Of a stretch of DNA of 64,000 bases, positions 52,133 to 63,439 are shown in pieces. Numbering within the stretch: position 1 is the stretch's first letter; each line of letters opens with the position of its first letter. This DNA is from Pleionea litopenaei. Its GTDB lineage: Bacteria; Pseudomonadota; Gammaproteobacteria; Enterobacterales; Kangiellaceae. The notes under the pieces are model-generated. The model worked only from the letters and a program-made list of their open reading frames with translations, was not told the DNA's origin and did not search any database. The stretch spans positions 4,126,001-4,190,000 of the forward strand of contig NZ_CP133548.1 of assembly GCF_031198435.1 (NCBI RefSeq), read 5' to 3'. The translations under genes and the position numbers were made by a program.

Positions 52133-53657
52133 TGTTCAAAGTTTCAATAAATTTTTGAGTGCTTTTAACCGGATCGTTACTTTGCGTGATAGCGCTAATC
52201 ATGGCAATCATTTCAATACCTGTGTCAACAAAATTGCCTAGGTTTGATTGATCAATTCCACCGATGGCGACTAATGGATAATTTAACACTTTGCGCCAAT
52301 ACTTAACGCCTTCAATACCTAAGGGGCGCCAAGGCATCGATTTAGTTTGTGTCGGAAAAACCGGACCAACGGCTATATAGGATGGTTGCAATGCATGCGC
52401 TCGAGCAACTTCATAGTGACAATGTGTGCTAATGCCTAACTTTAAACCGGCCATTTTAATGGCTTCAATATTGGCCGAGTTAAGATCGTCTTGTCCCAGA
52501 TGCACCCCATCAGCTTCAATATCAATGGCCAACTGCCAATGATCGTTAATCCATATTTCACAATGATGTTTTTTTCCTAATAACACGGCGTTTTGCAATT
52601 CTTCTTTTAATGCGTCGCCTGCAAGATCTTTTATTCTGAGTTGCACTAATTGAACGCCTAAGGGGGCGAGTGTGTCAATCCAGTGTGCGCGGTCGACAAT
52701 TGGGTAGATTCCTTTTGCTTCAACTCGAGGAAAGCCCGCTGTATTTAGGTGTTTGGGTTGTTGTTTACTGATTAGTGGTAAGTCGAGTAAATCTCTGGGA
52801 AAAGACTCAATTGCAATAGGACCTGATTCTGAGCCAATGCCGTAACCTTTACGAATGCCTTGATGAACCGCCATTTTACCAATGACAACGGCATCTTCAA
52901 TGCTGGCGCCTAAAGCGAGTGCGCTGGCGATAGACGTTGCCAAGGCGCATCCGGTGCCACGAGTATTAATCGAATCTATAAACTTATTGGATAGCCAAAA
53001 TGATTCGTTTTCACCACAATAAAAGTCATGAGACCAAACACCACTGTTGGTTTTATGCTTAAAGTGCCCCCCGGTAATTAAGACATGGTTTGCCCCCAAA
53101 CTTCGTAAAGCTTGCGCTGCAACTTCAAAATCTTCGAGCTGTGAAATTTTAATGCCAGTAAAGCGTTCAACTTCATAAATGTTGGGAGTGACTAAGGTAA
53201 CTTTGGGCAATAAATATTCTATGCAGGCTTGCAACCATTCATGCAAATGCTGGCTTGTATCAGGGCTAATCAGCTTTTGGCCAGACGACGCTTGGATCAC
53301 TGGGTCGAAAATTACGGGTGCATCGCTTGAGTCAATCAGTGCGGCGAGTTTTTCGAGCTGTTCATGGTTTGCAATTAAACCGATTTTTATTGCTTCAGGA
53401 AAGCGTTGCAGGCTCGCAGTGACCTGAGATTGTAAAACGGAATTTGAAACCGGATTAATGCTATCTATGGAATAGGGTGATTGGACAGTATTGGCTGTTA
53501 CGGCTGGCATCATATGAACGCCAAACGCTTGAGCTGTTCGGGAGTCCATGGTTAACCCAGCCAAACCCGAACAATCATTACCTCCAATTGCCAATAACGT
53601 TGGCCGTAATGGGCGTTGTGTTGAGTTATTTTGCCAATTTGACAAAGTTAGTTGCAT
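52125..53657 (-). CDS. thiDE: ThiD-ThiE fusion: HMP-phosphate kinase / thiamine-phosphate synthase
   Basis: A 510-residue fusion. The N-terminal half (about 18-290) is ThiD, phosphorylating hydroxymethylpyrimidine phosphate: IGGNDCSGLAGLTMDSRTAQAFG, VTPNIYEVERFTG and NTRGTGCALATSIASALALG. The C-terminal half (about 315-508) is ThiE, joining the pyrimidine and thiazole: LVQLRIKD, INDHWQLAIDIEADGVHLGQDD, GISTHCHYE and GPVFPTQTKSM. The ThiD half has Leu instead of Ala/Gly in the usual GADSGGGAG-like loop. Both catalytic regions appear complete. Confidence 0.94.
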   Translation of the reverse strand: MQLTLSNWQNNSTQRPLRPTLLAIGGNDCSGLAGLTMDSRTAQAFGVHMMPAVTANTVQSPYSIDSINPVSNSVLQSQVTASLQRFPEAIKIGLIANHEQLEKLAALIDSSDAPVIFDPVIQASSGQKLISPDTSQHLHEWLQACIEYLLPKVTLVTPNIYEVERFTGIKISQLEDFEVAAQALRSLGANHVLITGGHFKHKTNSGVWSHDFYCGENESFWLSNKFIDSINTRGTGCALATSIASALALGASIEDAVVIGKMAVHQGIRKGYGIGSESGPIAIESFPRDLLDLPLISKQQPKHLNTAGFPRVEAKGIYPIVDRAHWIDTLAPLGVQLVQLRIKDLAGDALKEELQNAVLLGKKHHCEIWINDHWQLAIDIEADGVHLGQDDLNSANIEAIKMAGLKLGISTHCHYEVARAHALQPSYIAVGPVFPTQTKSMPWRPLGIEGVKYWRKVLNYPLVAIGGIDQSNLGNFVDTGIEMIAMISAITQSNDPVKSTQKFIETLNND

Positions 53658-53669
53658 AAACGCTCCAAA

Positions 53670-54485
53670 TTAATTGTCTGCTTGGTGCCAAAATGGCTTG
53701 CCTACAACTGGGGTACTCGGTGAGCCACTTTCTTGTTCCACCATTAGACCCGCTTTTGCGGCCAGGTGTCCTGCGCTGACAGCCTGCCGAAAGGCGTTGG
53801 CCATCATAACTGGATTGGCAGAACGCGCAACGGCCGTATTTAATAATAGACCATCATAACCCATTTCTAATGCCTGGGCGGCATGAGAGGGCTTTCCTAT
53901 TCCTGCGTCGACGATTAAATTCACACTTGGAAACGCGCGCCGTAAGTTTTGCAAAGCGTACGGATTGAGTAATCCTTTGCCACTGCCAATGGGTGATGCC
54001 CAAGGCATTAAAATTCGACACCCAGCTTGCACCAACTTTTCACAAAGAATCAAGTCATCAGTACAATAAGGAAAGACTTCAAAGCCTTGTGAAATTAATT
54101 CTCTTGCAGCTTCGAGCAGGGCAAAAGGATCGGGCTGAAGGGTATGATCATTACCAATCACCTCTAGTTTTACCCAATGGGTTGAAAATATTTCTCTTGC
54201 CATAAGAGCCGTAGTAATTGCTTCTTTGGCGCTGTGACATCCGGCCGTATTCGGTAGTAGCTTTTTATTGAGAGACTGGACTTCATTCCAGAAAGTATTA
54301 CCTCCGAGAGTTACTGGGTTTTGTCTTCGAATAGACACGGTGATAACTTCCGCTTGTGACGCAATGATGGCCTGTTTCATTATGGCTATCGACGGATATA
54401 ATGCCGTTCCAATCAACAGTCGACTATTGATGACGGTGTCTGCTAATTGCCATGTTGAACTTGTGTTGTTATTCGCAATGGTCAT
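53670..54485 (-). CDS. thiG: Thiazole synthase ThiG
   Basis: A 271-residue TIM-barrel enzyme that builds the thiazole phosphate moiety from deoxyxylulose phosphate, dehydroglycine and ThiS-thiocarboxylate. Family stretches: SRLLIGTALYPS, VITVSIRRQ, LPNTAGCHSAKEAI, WVKLEVIGND, VFPYCTDDLILC, MPWASPIGSGKGLLNPYAL and IVDAGIGKPSHAAQALEMGYDGLLLNTA. The Schiff-base Lys lies in WVKLEV. It starts one base after the thiS stop. Confidence 0.96.
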   Translation of the reverse strand: MTIANNNTSSTWQLADTVINSRLLIGTALYPSIAIMKQAIIASQAEVITVSIRRQNPVTLGGNTFWNEVQSLNKKLLPNTAGCHSAKEAITTALMAREIFSTHWVKLEVIGNDHTLQPDPFALLEAARELISQGFEVFPYCTDDLILCEKLVQAGCRILMPWASPIGSGKGLLNPYALQNLRRAFPSVNLIVDAGIGKPSHAAQALEMGYDGLLLNTAVARSANPVMMANAFRQAVSAGHLAAKAGLMVEQESGSPSTPVVGKPFWHQADN

Positions 54486-54486
54486 G

Positions 54487-54699
54487 TTATCCGCCTTGCA
54501 TAGGCATTAAAATTTCGACTGTGTCGTTGTTTTTTAACGTTACCCTTGGGTAATCTTCTCGTGGAATAAACTGTTGATTCACGGCAACGGCATAAAGGCC
54601 CTCGGCATAGCGCTCAAGCAGCTCGCTTAATCGATTGAAGGATACTCGGCAAGGTTGTCCATTCACTAGCAGTTGAATCTGGTTTGAATTAGTGTTCAT
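54487..54699 (-). CDS. thiS: Sulfur carrier protein ThiS
   Basis: A 70-residue ubiquitin-like sulfur carrier ending in the required Gly-Gly (MPMQGG). The N-terminal strand QIQLLVNGQPCRV and VAVNQQFIPREDYPRVTLKNNDTVEIL fit the beta-grasp fold. ATG 54699 is preferred because it gives the usual size; the open frame runs 28 residues further into thiO. It overlaps thiO by 11 bases. It is adenylated by ThiF and supplies sulfur to ThiG. Confidence 0.93.
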   Translation of the reverse strand: MNTNSNQIQLLVNGQPCRVSFNRLSELLERYAEGLYAVAVNQQFIPREDYPRVTLKNNDTVEILMPMQGG

Positions 54700-55855
54700 A
54701 GGCAAAGACTTTATTTGAGTTGAAAAATTCGACCTGTTCAGCCAAAGTATTTGAAACCATTTTCTCATCGCAGGGGTTGTCATTTAGCTGACGTAAGATT
54801 GATTGCGTTGCCATCTGGGTAATGATCGGCGCTAAAAGAATGCCATGGCGATACAATCCATTAATCAGTGTTAGCTGATCTCGATGGCAAATTTTTGGTA
54901 ATTGATCCGTAAACGCTGGTCGTAATTGTGCGTGGCTAGCAAGAACTTCAGCATCGGCAAAATTGTGATGCAAACTATAAGCTGCACTCAATAATTCAAG
55001 CGCCGAACGAACGCTAATAGAACCTTCATTTTCACTTTCAATTTGTGTCGCGCCAATAACTAACTGTTGACAGGAAAGTCTTGGAACCAAATAAAGTTGA
55101 TAACGCGGGTGCATTAACCTGACTTGATAGTTAATTGGAATGTTTTTCGCTCGCAGTACGAGTAGCTCGCCGCGTACACCGCGTAGTCCCTTGATGGCTT
55201 CGCGAGCACCTAAGCCACGACAATCGACAACCCAGTTGAATGGTTGGCTCCGACCATTGACGTGAACATTACCTCCGGTTACTTCGGTTACTGACTGCTT
55301 ATAATGCCAGCGGCCACCGGCAGCTAAAAACTTTTCAGCAAGTTGTTTTAAAATAGCTTGTGGTTCGACGCTGGCTTCATTTGGAAGCAACAGGGCGGAG
55401 GAGAACTTTTCGGCTAATAGAGGCTCATAATTGGCTAACTGATGAGCATTAAGTTTATTAATAGTGATGTCATGCTCTCGCTGCTTGTGTGTAAGTATGT
55501 GCTCAAAGTGTTTTAGTAGATGCTCATCTTCTTTGTGAGCGACCAGCAAGGTACCATTTGAATTTAATACGTTAGAACAGTCGAGCTCACTGACCAATTT
55601 CGGCCATAATGACAAGGATTGTAAACCGAGCTGAAAAACCAATGAGTCAGAATGTTCTAACTCGCTGTAAGGAGAAAGCATGCCAGCGGCAACGGCTGAA
55701 GCACCTGACATATGTTGGTTGGCATTGTTGTCAAACAGTTCGACTTGCAGTCCAGCGGTTTGTAACCGCCATGCCATCATACGGCCACAAATACCGGCAC
55801 CAATAACAGCAATCCGATACGGTTGCTTTTGAGCTGTAGAATTTGTAGAGGACAT
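54689..55855 (-). CDS. thiO: Glycine oxidase ThiO (FAD-dependent)
   Basis: A 388-residue DadA/ThiO-type flavoprotein that oxidises glycine to the imine needed by ThiG. The FAD motif is IAVIGAGICGRMMAWRLQTAGLQVELFD near residue 15. GASAVAAGMLSPYSELEH and VDCRGLGAREAIKGLRGVRGE are typical; LINGLYRHGILLAPI closes the flavin site. Using ThiO instead of ThiH implies an oxygen-dependent thiazole pathway. Confidence 0.92.
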   Translation of the reverse strand: MSSTNSTAQKQPYRIAVIGAGICGRMMAWRLQTAGLQVELFDNNANQHMSGASAVAAGMLSPYSELEHSDSLVFQLGLQSLSLWPKLVSELDCSNVLNSNGTLLVAHKEDEHLLKHFEHILTHKQREHDITINKLNAHQLANYEPLLAEKFSSALLLPNEASVEPQAILKQLAEKFLAAGGRWHYKQSVTEVTGGNVHVNGRSQPFNWVVDCRGLGAREAIKGLRGVRGELLVLRAKNIPINYQVRLMHPRYQLYLVPRLSCQQLVIGATQIESENEGSISVRSALELLSAAYSLHHNFADAEVLASHAQLRPAFTDQLPKICHRDQLTLINGLYRHGILLAPIITQMATQSILRQLNDNPCDEKMVSNTLAEQVEFFNSNKVFAYEH

Positions 55856-55869
55856 GTTTTGCTCTCCGT

Positions 55870-58027
<2,158 letters not shown>

Positions 58028-58033
58028 GCATGC

Positions 58034-58061
58034 AGTATAGGGGAATAAATACTATTGATAA
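58034..58061 (-). promoter_or_regulatory. Promoter of the thiC operon
   Basis: On the minus strand TTATCA (58061-58056) and TATACT (58039-58034) are 16 bp apart. The predicted start (about 58027) falls at the first base of the riboswitch P1 region, which supports both calls. Confidence 0.6.
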
Positions 58062-58163
58062 AGGGGGGATTTAGACTCACAATACAAAGCTATTCGTTTT
58101 AGGTCTAAGAAATAAAACAAAGTTGACGGTGTCAGTCGTTTAGTAAAAAGGTAGAAGAACATT

Positions 58164-58712
58164 ATGAAAAGTGCATTGTGTGCAGTTTTAATTTTAGGGA
58201 GTTCTGCGGTGAGTGCCGTTAAACCACATCAATCGTTGCTAGATTTTGCTTATGGAGAAGTCGATGAGTATGCTTCAAAAGGTGAGCGTTATCGACTGCA
58301 GGTGCCGGTTAAACAAGGTCTCTACTTTATTGGAGCAAAAACTCACTTTGGCAGTGATGATACAGCCGGTGACGCCAATGCCAAAGAACTCGGAGCCGGA
58401 ATATACTGGGATACGGCCGACAACAGCAGCATGTATTTGGGTTACAGTAAAGTTGATTACGAATTGTCAGGTGTTAGCTTAGAAGAAGCCGATCGATATT
58501 CGATTGGTTGGCGTAGTCGCTTAACCAATAACGTCGAGCTGAACCTAGAGGTGAAAACGACGGATCATAATATATTAAACCTTGAGGAGCGAGGCTATCG
58601 GATTGGAGGCTATTACTATTTGAGCCAAACTGCTGCCGTATATCTAGAGTTAGATAACGATTTAGATCAAGATCAAGTATTTCTTGGCGTTCGCTTTACA
58701 ACGGGAAGATAA
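58164..58712 (+). CDS. Small outer-membrane beta-barrel-like protein
   Basis: A 182-residue exported protein with signal peptide MKSALCAVLILGSSAVSA. The mature chain alternates amphipathic strands with acidic turns (YRLQVPVKQGLYFIGAKTHF, GAGIYWDTADNSSMYLGYSKVDYEL, YSIGWRSRLTNNVELNLEVKT, YRIGGYYYLSQTAAVYLELDND). It suggests an eight-stranded barrel, though it ends FTTGR rather than in an aromatic residue. SD AAAAGGTAGAAG precedes the ATG. Not assigned to a named family. Divergent from the thiC promoter. Confidence 0.7.
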   Translation: MKSALCAVLILGSSAVSAVKPHQSLLDFAYGEVDEYASKGERYRLQVPVKQGLYFIGAKTHFGSDDTAGDANAKELGAGIYWDTADNSSMYLGYSKVDYELSGVSLEEADRYSIGWRSRLTNNVELNLEVKTTDHNILNLEERGYRIGGYYYLSQTAAVYLELDNDLDQDQVFLGVRFTTGR

Positions 58713-58720
58713 ATCAACAT

Positions 58721-58755
58721 TTAAGCGGCGTCAGCCGCTTAAACTTCTTTCCTCT
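58721..58755. terminator. Bidirectional terminator
   Basis: TTTAAGCGGC (58721-58730) and GCCGCTTAAA (58735-58744) make a perfect ten-bp stem with loop GTCA, followed by CTTCTTTCCTCTTC on the + strand. It separates the convergent outer-membrane protein gene and RND gene. Confidence 0.85.
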
Positions 58756-58782
58756 TCGACCTAACCTGATCTTTATGAATGG

Positions 58783-61263
58783 TTAAACCGCTGGAATTTT
58801 CGGCTTAAATAACAGCAGCAATCGAGGCAGCAACGTTAAGTTTGCAAGCAAAGCGGTTCCCATAGCAACACTGGTGAGTAATCCAAAATAAATCGTCGGT
58901 ATAAAATTAGAGAACACTAAAATTGAAAACCCTGCGATAACCGTTAATGATGTGTAGTACAACGCCTTTCCAATAGAATCGTGGCAAGCTTGAACACAGG
59001 CTTCGTAATTGGCTCTAGAGCTAAACTCTCGTCGAAATCTAAAGATATAGTGAATGGTATTATCTACACCAATGCCAATGGCAATAGCGGCAATCATAAT
59101 GGTCATCATATCGAGTGGAATTCCAAACCAACCCATCGCACCTAAAACCATCGCTGCAGCTAACGCGTTGGGAATGAGCCCTAAGATCGCTAATGCAACC
59201 GAACGGAAAATAAAGATAAACATGGTCAATATGGCTAAGAATACGGTAGCGATGGTTTTAATTTGCGAATCAAATAGACTCGACAACATATTGTTATAGA
59301 GAACAAACATTCCTGTAATTGCGTAGTCTTCAGACGTTAGGTTTAAGTCGTTTTGAAAGTATTCATGCAAGCTTTCAATAAACTCATCGCGCTTGAGCTG
59401 CGGATGTGAATCGATCATTCGGATGGAGTAATGCACTTGGGTACCATCGTCATTGATGTAAGGTGATATCAATTGGCGACTAATGTCAGGCGACATGCGT
59501 TTATAGAATAGGCCAAGCAGAAAATCATCCAGTGGCTTACCGCCATTTAAACTATTGAGTAACCTGAAAGAAGAGGTTAACGACAAGACTTTTCCTGTAA
59601 CGTCATATTGCTCAAGATAACTTTGTATTTGAGCTAGCTTGGCCGCGCCATTTTGAGTAAACGCTGTTGGGACCTTTTCATTGTTGTCATCAAACTCGTC
59701 AAATCCTTCGCTAAACTCATCCGGTTCTGGCTGAGGGATAAGCTTTTCAGTGTTGATGACAATATCTATTGGTGTGGTTCCACCGAGTTGTTCATCGATG
59801 GTTTTCATGCCTTGATGTATTTCAGTGTGACTTCTAAAGTAATCAATAAATCGGTTATCGACGGTCAGTTTAAACAAACCTGAGACAGCAAATACACCAA
59901 TGATTATCGATATAGAAAAGATGAGGCGACTGTTCCCTAATGTCCAACGGCCTAGTGCAGAAGTAAATTCAGTCAGGCGTGAAGCCAGCTGTTTTTCGTT
60001 TCCTTTACGATACGTTAGTTTGACTAAAATTGGGAAACTGATAAATGCGATGCTGAACGCAAGAGCAAGTCCGATGGACATCATGATTCCAAAGTCTTTC
60101 ACCGGACGAATATCACTGACCACGAGTGAACCGAAAGCAACCATGGTGGTGAGTGCGGTAAATAAGCAGGGAACAAACATACTACTTAATGTATCTGTGA
60201 TTCGTTGAGCCAGTGGTTGCTCTGGCGTTTGTAGAGAAAGCTCACGAAAACGCACGATTAAATGAATGACTAAAGACATTGTCATGATGAGCAATAATGC
60301 AATGAAGTTTGATGAAATCACTGTTGCTGGCCAATCGAGTAAGCCGAGTAGCCCGGTCATGGCAACCACTGAGAAAACACAAATGGTGAGTGGTAACAGA
60401 ATCCACAAAAGTTTGCGAAATATCAGCGTTAAAATCAGTAATAGAACCACGACTATTAAGCTTCCAAAAACCGTTAGATCACTTTGCACGTAATTCATAA
60501 GGTCGTTGGCGATCATCGGAACACCACCCAAGAACAAGCGTACATTCTCTGGACCTTGTGCGATAATTTTTCGGAGCTGCTTAATCGTTGACTCGGTTTT
60601 AGCCGCAAAGATCTGATTTTCTTGTTTCACTTGAGCTCGAAGGCGTTGTTGCTCAAGCAATAATGATTCATTTAAAACGGTGTTTGCATGTTTTACCTGA
60701 AACTCGGTCATTGTTCTAATTGCGTTTCTGAGGCTATCGGGTGTGTCTAAATTTATTTGCAAAGCGGTTAAAGAACCTTTCTCAGATATAATCAAGTTTC
60801 GGTAAATGGGATTGTTCACTAAAATTGCTTTTGCTTCTGTTAGGTCAAAGTCACCAGCTCTTAAAGTGGTCGACTTGCCTTCAACCGTAAAAATATCTGT
60901 TTCATTGGGATCGAACAGAGGGATATCTAGAATAGAGGTAACCGAAGAAACTTGCTCAAGTTCAACAATTTGCTCTTGAAGTTTTGCCAGTTCATCTAAA
61001 TTATTTTGAGTAAACAATTCATCTTGTGGTTCGAACAATAGAAATAAGTAATCGTCGCTTCCATACTCGAGGTAAGTTTGGCGATAGGCGGTTAAAGAAG
61101 GATCATTTTCTAGCAGGAGCGAGTCTGCTGAAGCATCGAGTCGGAAGTTTGTAAGTTGTGAACCCAAGCCAATTAACGTTGTTAGTAAGAGCATAACCAC
61201 TAGCGGAGTTTTGCGAAGGGTAACTTCTGCTATCCATTGGCCAAATTTTGAACGAAATTCCAT
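58783..61263 (-). CDS. RND/MMPL-family exporter (HAE3-like)
   Basis: An 826-residue inner-membrane protein with two repeated halves. Each has one N-terminal helix, a periplasmic loop of about 200 residues and five grouped helices (about 260-420 and 660-815). Sterol-sensing/MMPL features include DNTIHYIFRFRRE and the matching first-half VIHLIVRFRE, with acidic residues in the membrane. Members of this group transport lipids, hopanoids or other hydrophobic compounds, powered by the proton gradient. No membrane-fusion partner is encoded nearby, which suits HAE3-type carriers. Substrate unknown. Confidence 0.87.
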   Translation of the reverse strand: MEFRSKFGQWIAEVTLRKTPLVVMLLLTTLIGLGSQLTNFRLDASADSLLLENDPSLTAYRQTYLEYGSDDYLFLLFEPQDELFTQNNLDELAKLQEQIVELEQVSSVTSILDIPLFDPNETDIFTVEGKSTTLRAGDFDLTEAKAILVNNPIYRNLIISEKGSLTALQINLDTPDSLRNAIRTMTEFQVKHANTVLNESLLLEQQRLRAQVKQENQIFAAKTESTIKQLRKIIAQGPENVRLFLGGVPMIANDLMNYVQSDLTVFGSLIVVVLLLILTLIFRKLLWILLPLTICVFSVVAMTGLLGLLDWPATVISSNFIALLLIMTMSLVIHLIVRFRELSLQTPEQPLAQRITDTLSSMFVPCLFTALTTMVAFGSLVVSDIRPVKDFGIMMSIGLALAFSIAFISFPILVKLTYRKGNEKQLASRLTEFTSALGRWTLGNSRLIFSISIIIGVFAVSGLFKLTVDNRFIDYFRSHTEIHQGMKTIDEQLGGTTPIDIVINTEKLIPQPEPDEFSEGFDEFDDNNEKVPTAFTQNGAAKLAQIQSYLEQYDVTGKVLSLTSSFRLLNSLNGGKPLDDFLLGLFYKRMSPDISRQLISPYINDDGTQVHYSIRMIDSHPQLKRDEFIESLHEYFQNDLNLTSEDYAITGMFVLYNNMLSSLFDSQIKTIATVFLAILTMFIFIFRSVALAILGLIPNALAAAMVLGAMGWFGIPLDMMTIMIAAIAIGIGVDNTIHYIFRFRREFSSRANYEACVQACHDSIGKALYYTSLTVIAGFSILVFSNFIPTIYFGLLTSVAMGTALLANLTLLPRLLLLFKPKIPAV

Positions 61264-61428
61264 CGATGATCCCCGGCCTCAATTGTTTAATTAACAACAA
61301 GAGTGCCTGTTTGAAGGTTGGGTAAAAGCGTGTATTTTACTGGTTAACAGGGATCTTTGTAAATTCTCACTGAACGCAAGCTGAACAGAAATGTGACCGA
61401 TAGAAGTGAGTCGGTCGCCAAAGAGCGC

Positions 61429-62337
61429 TTAGGCGACTTTCACTTGATTTCGGCCGTGCTCTTTAGCGGAATATAAAGCTTGGTCTGCGCGATGAAATAA
61501 GGTGGATGAGTTTTCATCCATTTGCCACTCAGAGACGCCAATACTTGCAGAGATCGAAAGTTTTAGATCCATCGCGGTCATCGGCGTATTGCATAGAGTC
61601 ATTCGAACTCGCTCTGCGGTTAAGCGAGCTGCTGGCAAAGGGGTTGCGCTAAGGAGAATGACAAATTCTTCTCCGCCAAATCGAAATACTCGATCTTCTT
61701 TGCGGAGGGCGCTTTTTAATCGTTCGGCTACTTCTTTTAAAATTTGGTCGCCCGCTAAGTGGCCATAGTTGTCATTAATTGATTTAAAATGGTCAATGTC
61801 CACGACTAGCATGCATAAGCCGTTTCCTTGACGTTGTGCTCGGGAGATTTCTGCTTCAATGGCGGCATTAAAAGCACTGCGATTTGATAACTGAGTTAAG
61901 GGATCGCGTTGCGCTGACTCAACGGCCGCATGATATAACAGTGCATTTCGCAGCGGAAACAACAACAAGCTTAGCATGTGCTCAACGCGCATCAATTCAT
62001 GCTCGGTAAACGCCGTTGGAGAAGAACACTCAATTTGTCCTAGTTCTTGATGGTCGATTTCAAGCGTATAGCGACACGTGTGTTGATGCTTCTCACCGAA
62101 GTAGACAAACAATTGGTGTTGATCGTTGCGAAAAGCCACGCTCGCACAGGGGATGATTGCGGCACTTTCTTCACAAAAGGTTGACAGTAAAGATTCGATA
62201 TCTAGAGTTTGCTGCAGTTTGAACTGAAGTGCATGTCCCGCAGCTAAAAGGTCGTCCTGATAAGGCGACATGTAGGCGGCAATGTATTCCAGTTTAGTGG
62301 CATTGGCATCGATGGTTTTTTGTTTCGCAAGTTCCAT
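61429..62337 (-). CDS. Diguanylate cyclase, cytoplasmic, with N-terminal sensor domain
   Basis: A 302-residue protein. An N-terminal GAF-like region (about 20-135; LDIESLLSTFCEESAAIIPCASVAF) is followed by a GGDEF domain (about 140-300). That domain has LTQLSNRSAFNAAI, VDIDHFKSINDNYGHLAGDQIL and the signature FRFGGEEFVIL. The RxxD inhibitory site RKED sits five residues before GGEEF, so product inhibition is expected. There is no membrane helix. ATG 62337 is preferred over an upstream TTG (62391), which would run through an inverted repeat. Confidence 0.92.
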   Translation of the reverse strand: MELAKQKTIDANATKLEYIAAYMSPYQDDLLAAGHALQFKLQQTLDIESLLSTFCEESAAIIPCASVAFRNDQHQLFVYFGEKHQHTCRYTLEIDHQELGQIECSSPTAFTEHELMRVEHMLSLLLFPLRNALLYHAAVESAQRDPLTQLSNRSAFNAAIEAEISRAQRQGNGLCMLVVDIDHFKSINDNYGHLAGDQILKEVAERLKSALRKEDRVFRFGGEEFVILLSATPLPAARLTAERVRMTLCNTPMTAMDLKLSISASIGVSEWQMDENSSTLFHRADQALYSAKEHGRNQVKVA

Positions 62338-62351
62338 AACGGTGTTTCTCT

Positions 62352-62379
62352 TCGCATAACTTAGTTTGAGATTATGCGA
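62352..62379. promoter_or_regulatory. Inverted repeat upstream of the diguanylate cyclase gene
   Basis: TCGCATAA (62352-62359) and TTATGCGA (62372-62379) form a perfect eight-bp dyad with a 12-base spacer, 15-42 bp before the start codon. It could be an operator or a leader hairpin; no regulator is assigned. Confidence 0.45.
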
Positions 62380-62530
62380 GATGTATGCCAACTTTGCGTA
62401 TGTGTATTAATTTGTTTTAAAACAATAGGTTAGTTGTTATTTTGTTTTTGATGTATGGCTGGAGTCAATTTATTGACGAAAAAAGACAGCCTTTGTGTGA
62501 AAGTGTCGGTCGGTGAAGTGTCAATGATCT

Positions 62531-62552
62531 GGCAGAGTGGCAAGACTCTGCC
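62531..62552. terminator. Hairpin downstream of yciK
   Basis: GGCAGAGT (62531-62538) and ACTCTGCC (62545-62552) form a perfect eight-bp stem with a six-base loop, 20 bp past the yciK stop. A following T-tract is absent, so it may be factor-dependent. Confidence 0.5.
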
Positions 62553-62572
62553 GGGAGGCATCGCTCGTTCAG

Positions 62573-63308
62573 TTACCCGTCAAATCGTTGGTTATGAATG
62601 TCGAGACTATCATCTGCCATAAGATAGATGTACAAAGGCATCAAGGCTTCTGGGGTTTTTAAGTCGTTCGGATTTTCACCAGGAAATGCCTTGCCGCGCA
62701 TGGCTGTGCGAGTCGCACCTGGATTAATGGTATTAATACGTACCGAGGTACCTTCGAGCTCATCGGATAAAACTTGAGCAAGCCCCTTCGGTTGCGAACT
62801 TAGACACGGAATAAGCACCCCAGTAGGCTCGGCCTTGGTTTCCCACGCCTGAGCTGGTAAAAATAACCGACGATTGGTCGGCTTTTCTCAACACCGGAAT
62901 CAAGTGTTTGGTTAGCAAAAATACGCTGTTGACATTAACCTGCATCACTTGTTGCCAAGTATCATAAGAATATTGTTCGATAGCGGTTAACGTGCCGAGA
63001 ATACTCGCATTGTTAAGAAGACCATCAAGCTTGCCAAATTCTTGCTCGATTTTGTCGGCAATTTGTTGGGCGTGTTCTTCTGATAAATGTTGTAAATCCA
63101 TCGGAATAATTGCGGGCTGTGGCGCTCCGAGGGCTTCGATTTCGTCATACACTTGCTCGAGCTTTTCAGTGGTTCGTCCAAGTAAAATGACTGTCGCACC
63201 ATACTTTGCGTAATGAATGGCGGCTTCACGCCCGATTCCTGCTCCGGCCCCCGTTACTAAAATAACTTTATCTTTGAGGCAGTTATCAGAAGGTTCAAAT
63301 CTTGTCAT
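62573..63308 (-). pseudogene. yciK: YciK-type short-chain dehydrogenase, frameshifted
   Basis: Two overlapping frames together make one complete SDR. The first (from ATG 63308) has VILVTGAGAGIGREAA, NNAS, IFTSSGVGNQGRAYWGAYSVSKFATEG, then diverges to a stop. The second frame continues exactly with LAQVLSDELEGTSVRINTINPGATRTAMRGKAFP and LKTPEALMPLYIYLMADDS, matching YciK. Removing one base from the GGGG run (CCCC at 62783-62786 on +) restores the full 245-residue frame. The active-site Ser, Tyr and Lys lie before the break. It is either a sequencing error or a real loss. Confidence 0.88.
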
Positions 63309-63439
63309 ATTCAGTTTCACGTGGTCAGTTTAATTCTCTTACAGTTTAACATCGTCATTGACTTCGCAACAATTTTTCAAGGTTATCTTGACTGCAAAAC
63401 TGTTCTTAAGCGTTTTTAAGGCAAACAGGTAAGTAGAGG

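Noticed and set aside
53179-53427. Plus-strand frames within thiDE and thiG
   Set aside because: They are antisense to complete, motif-supported thiamine genes and show no independent evidence.
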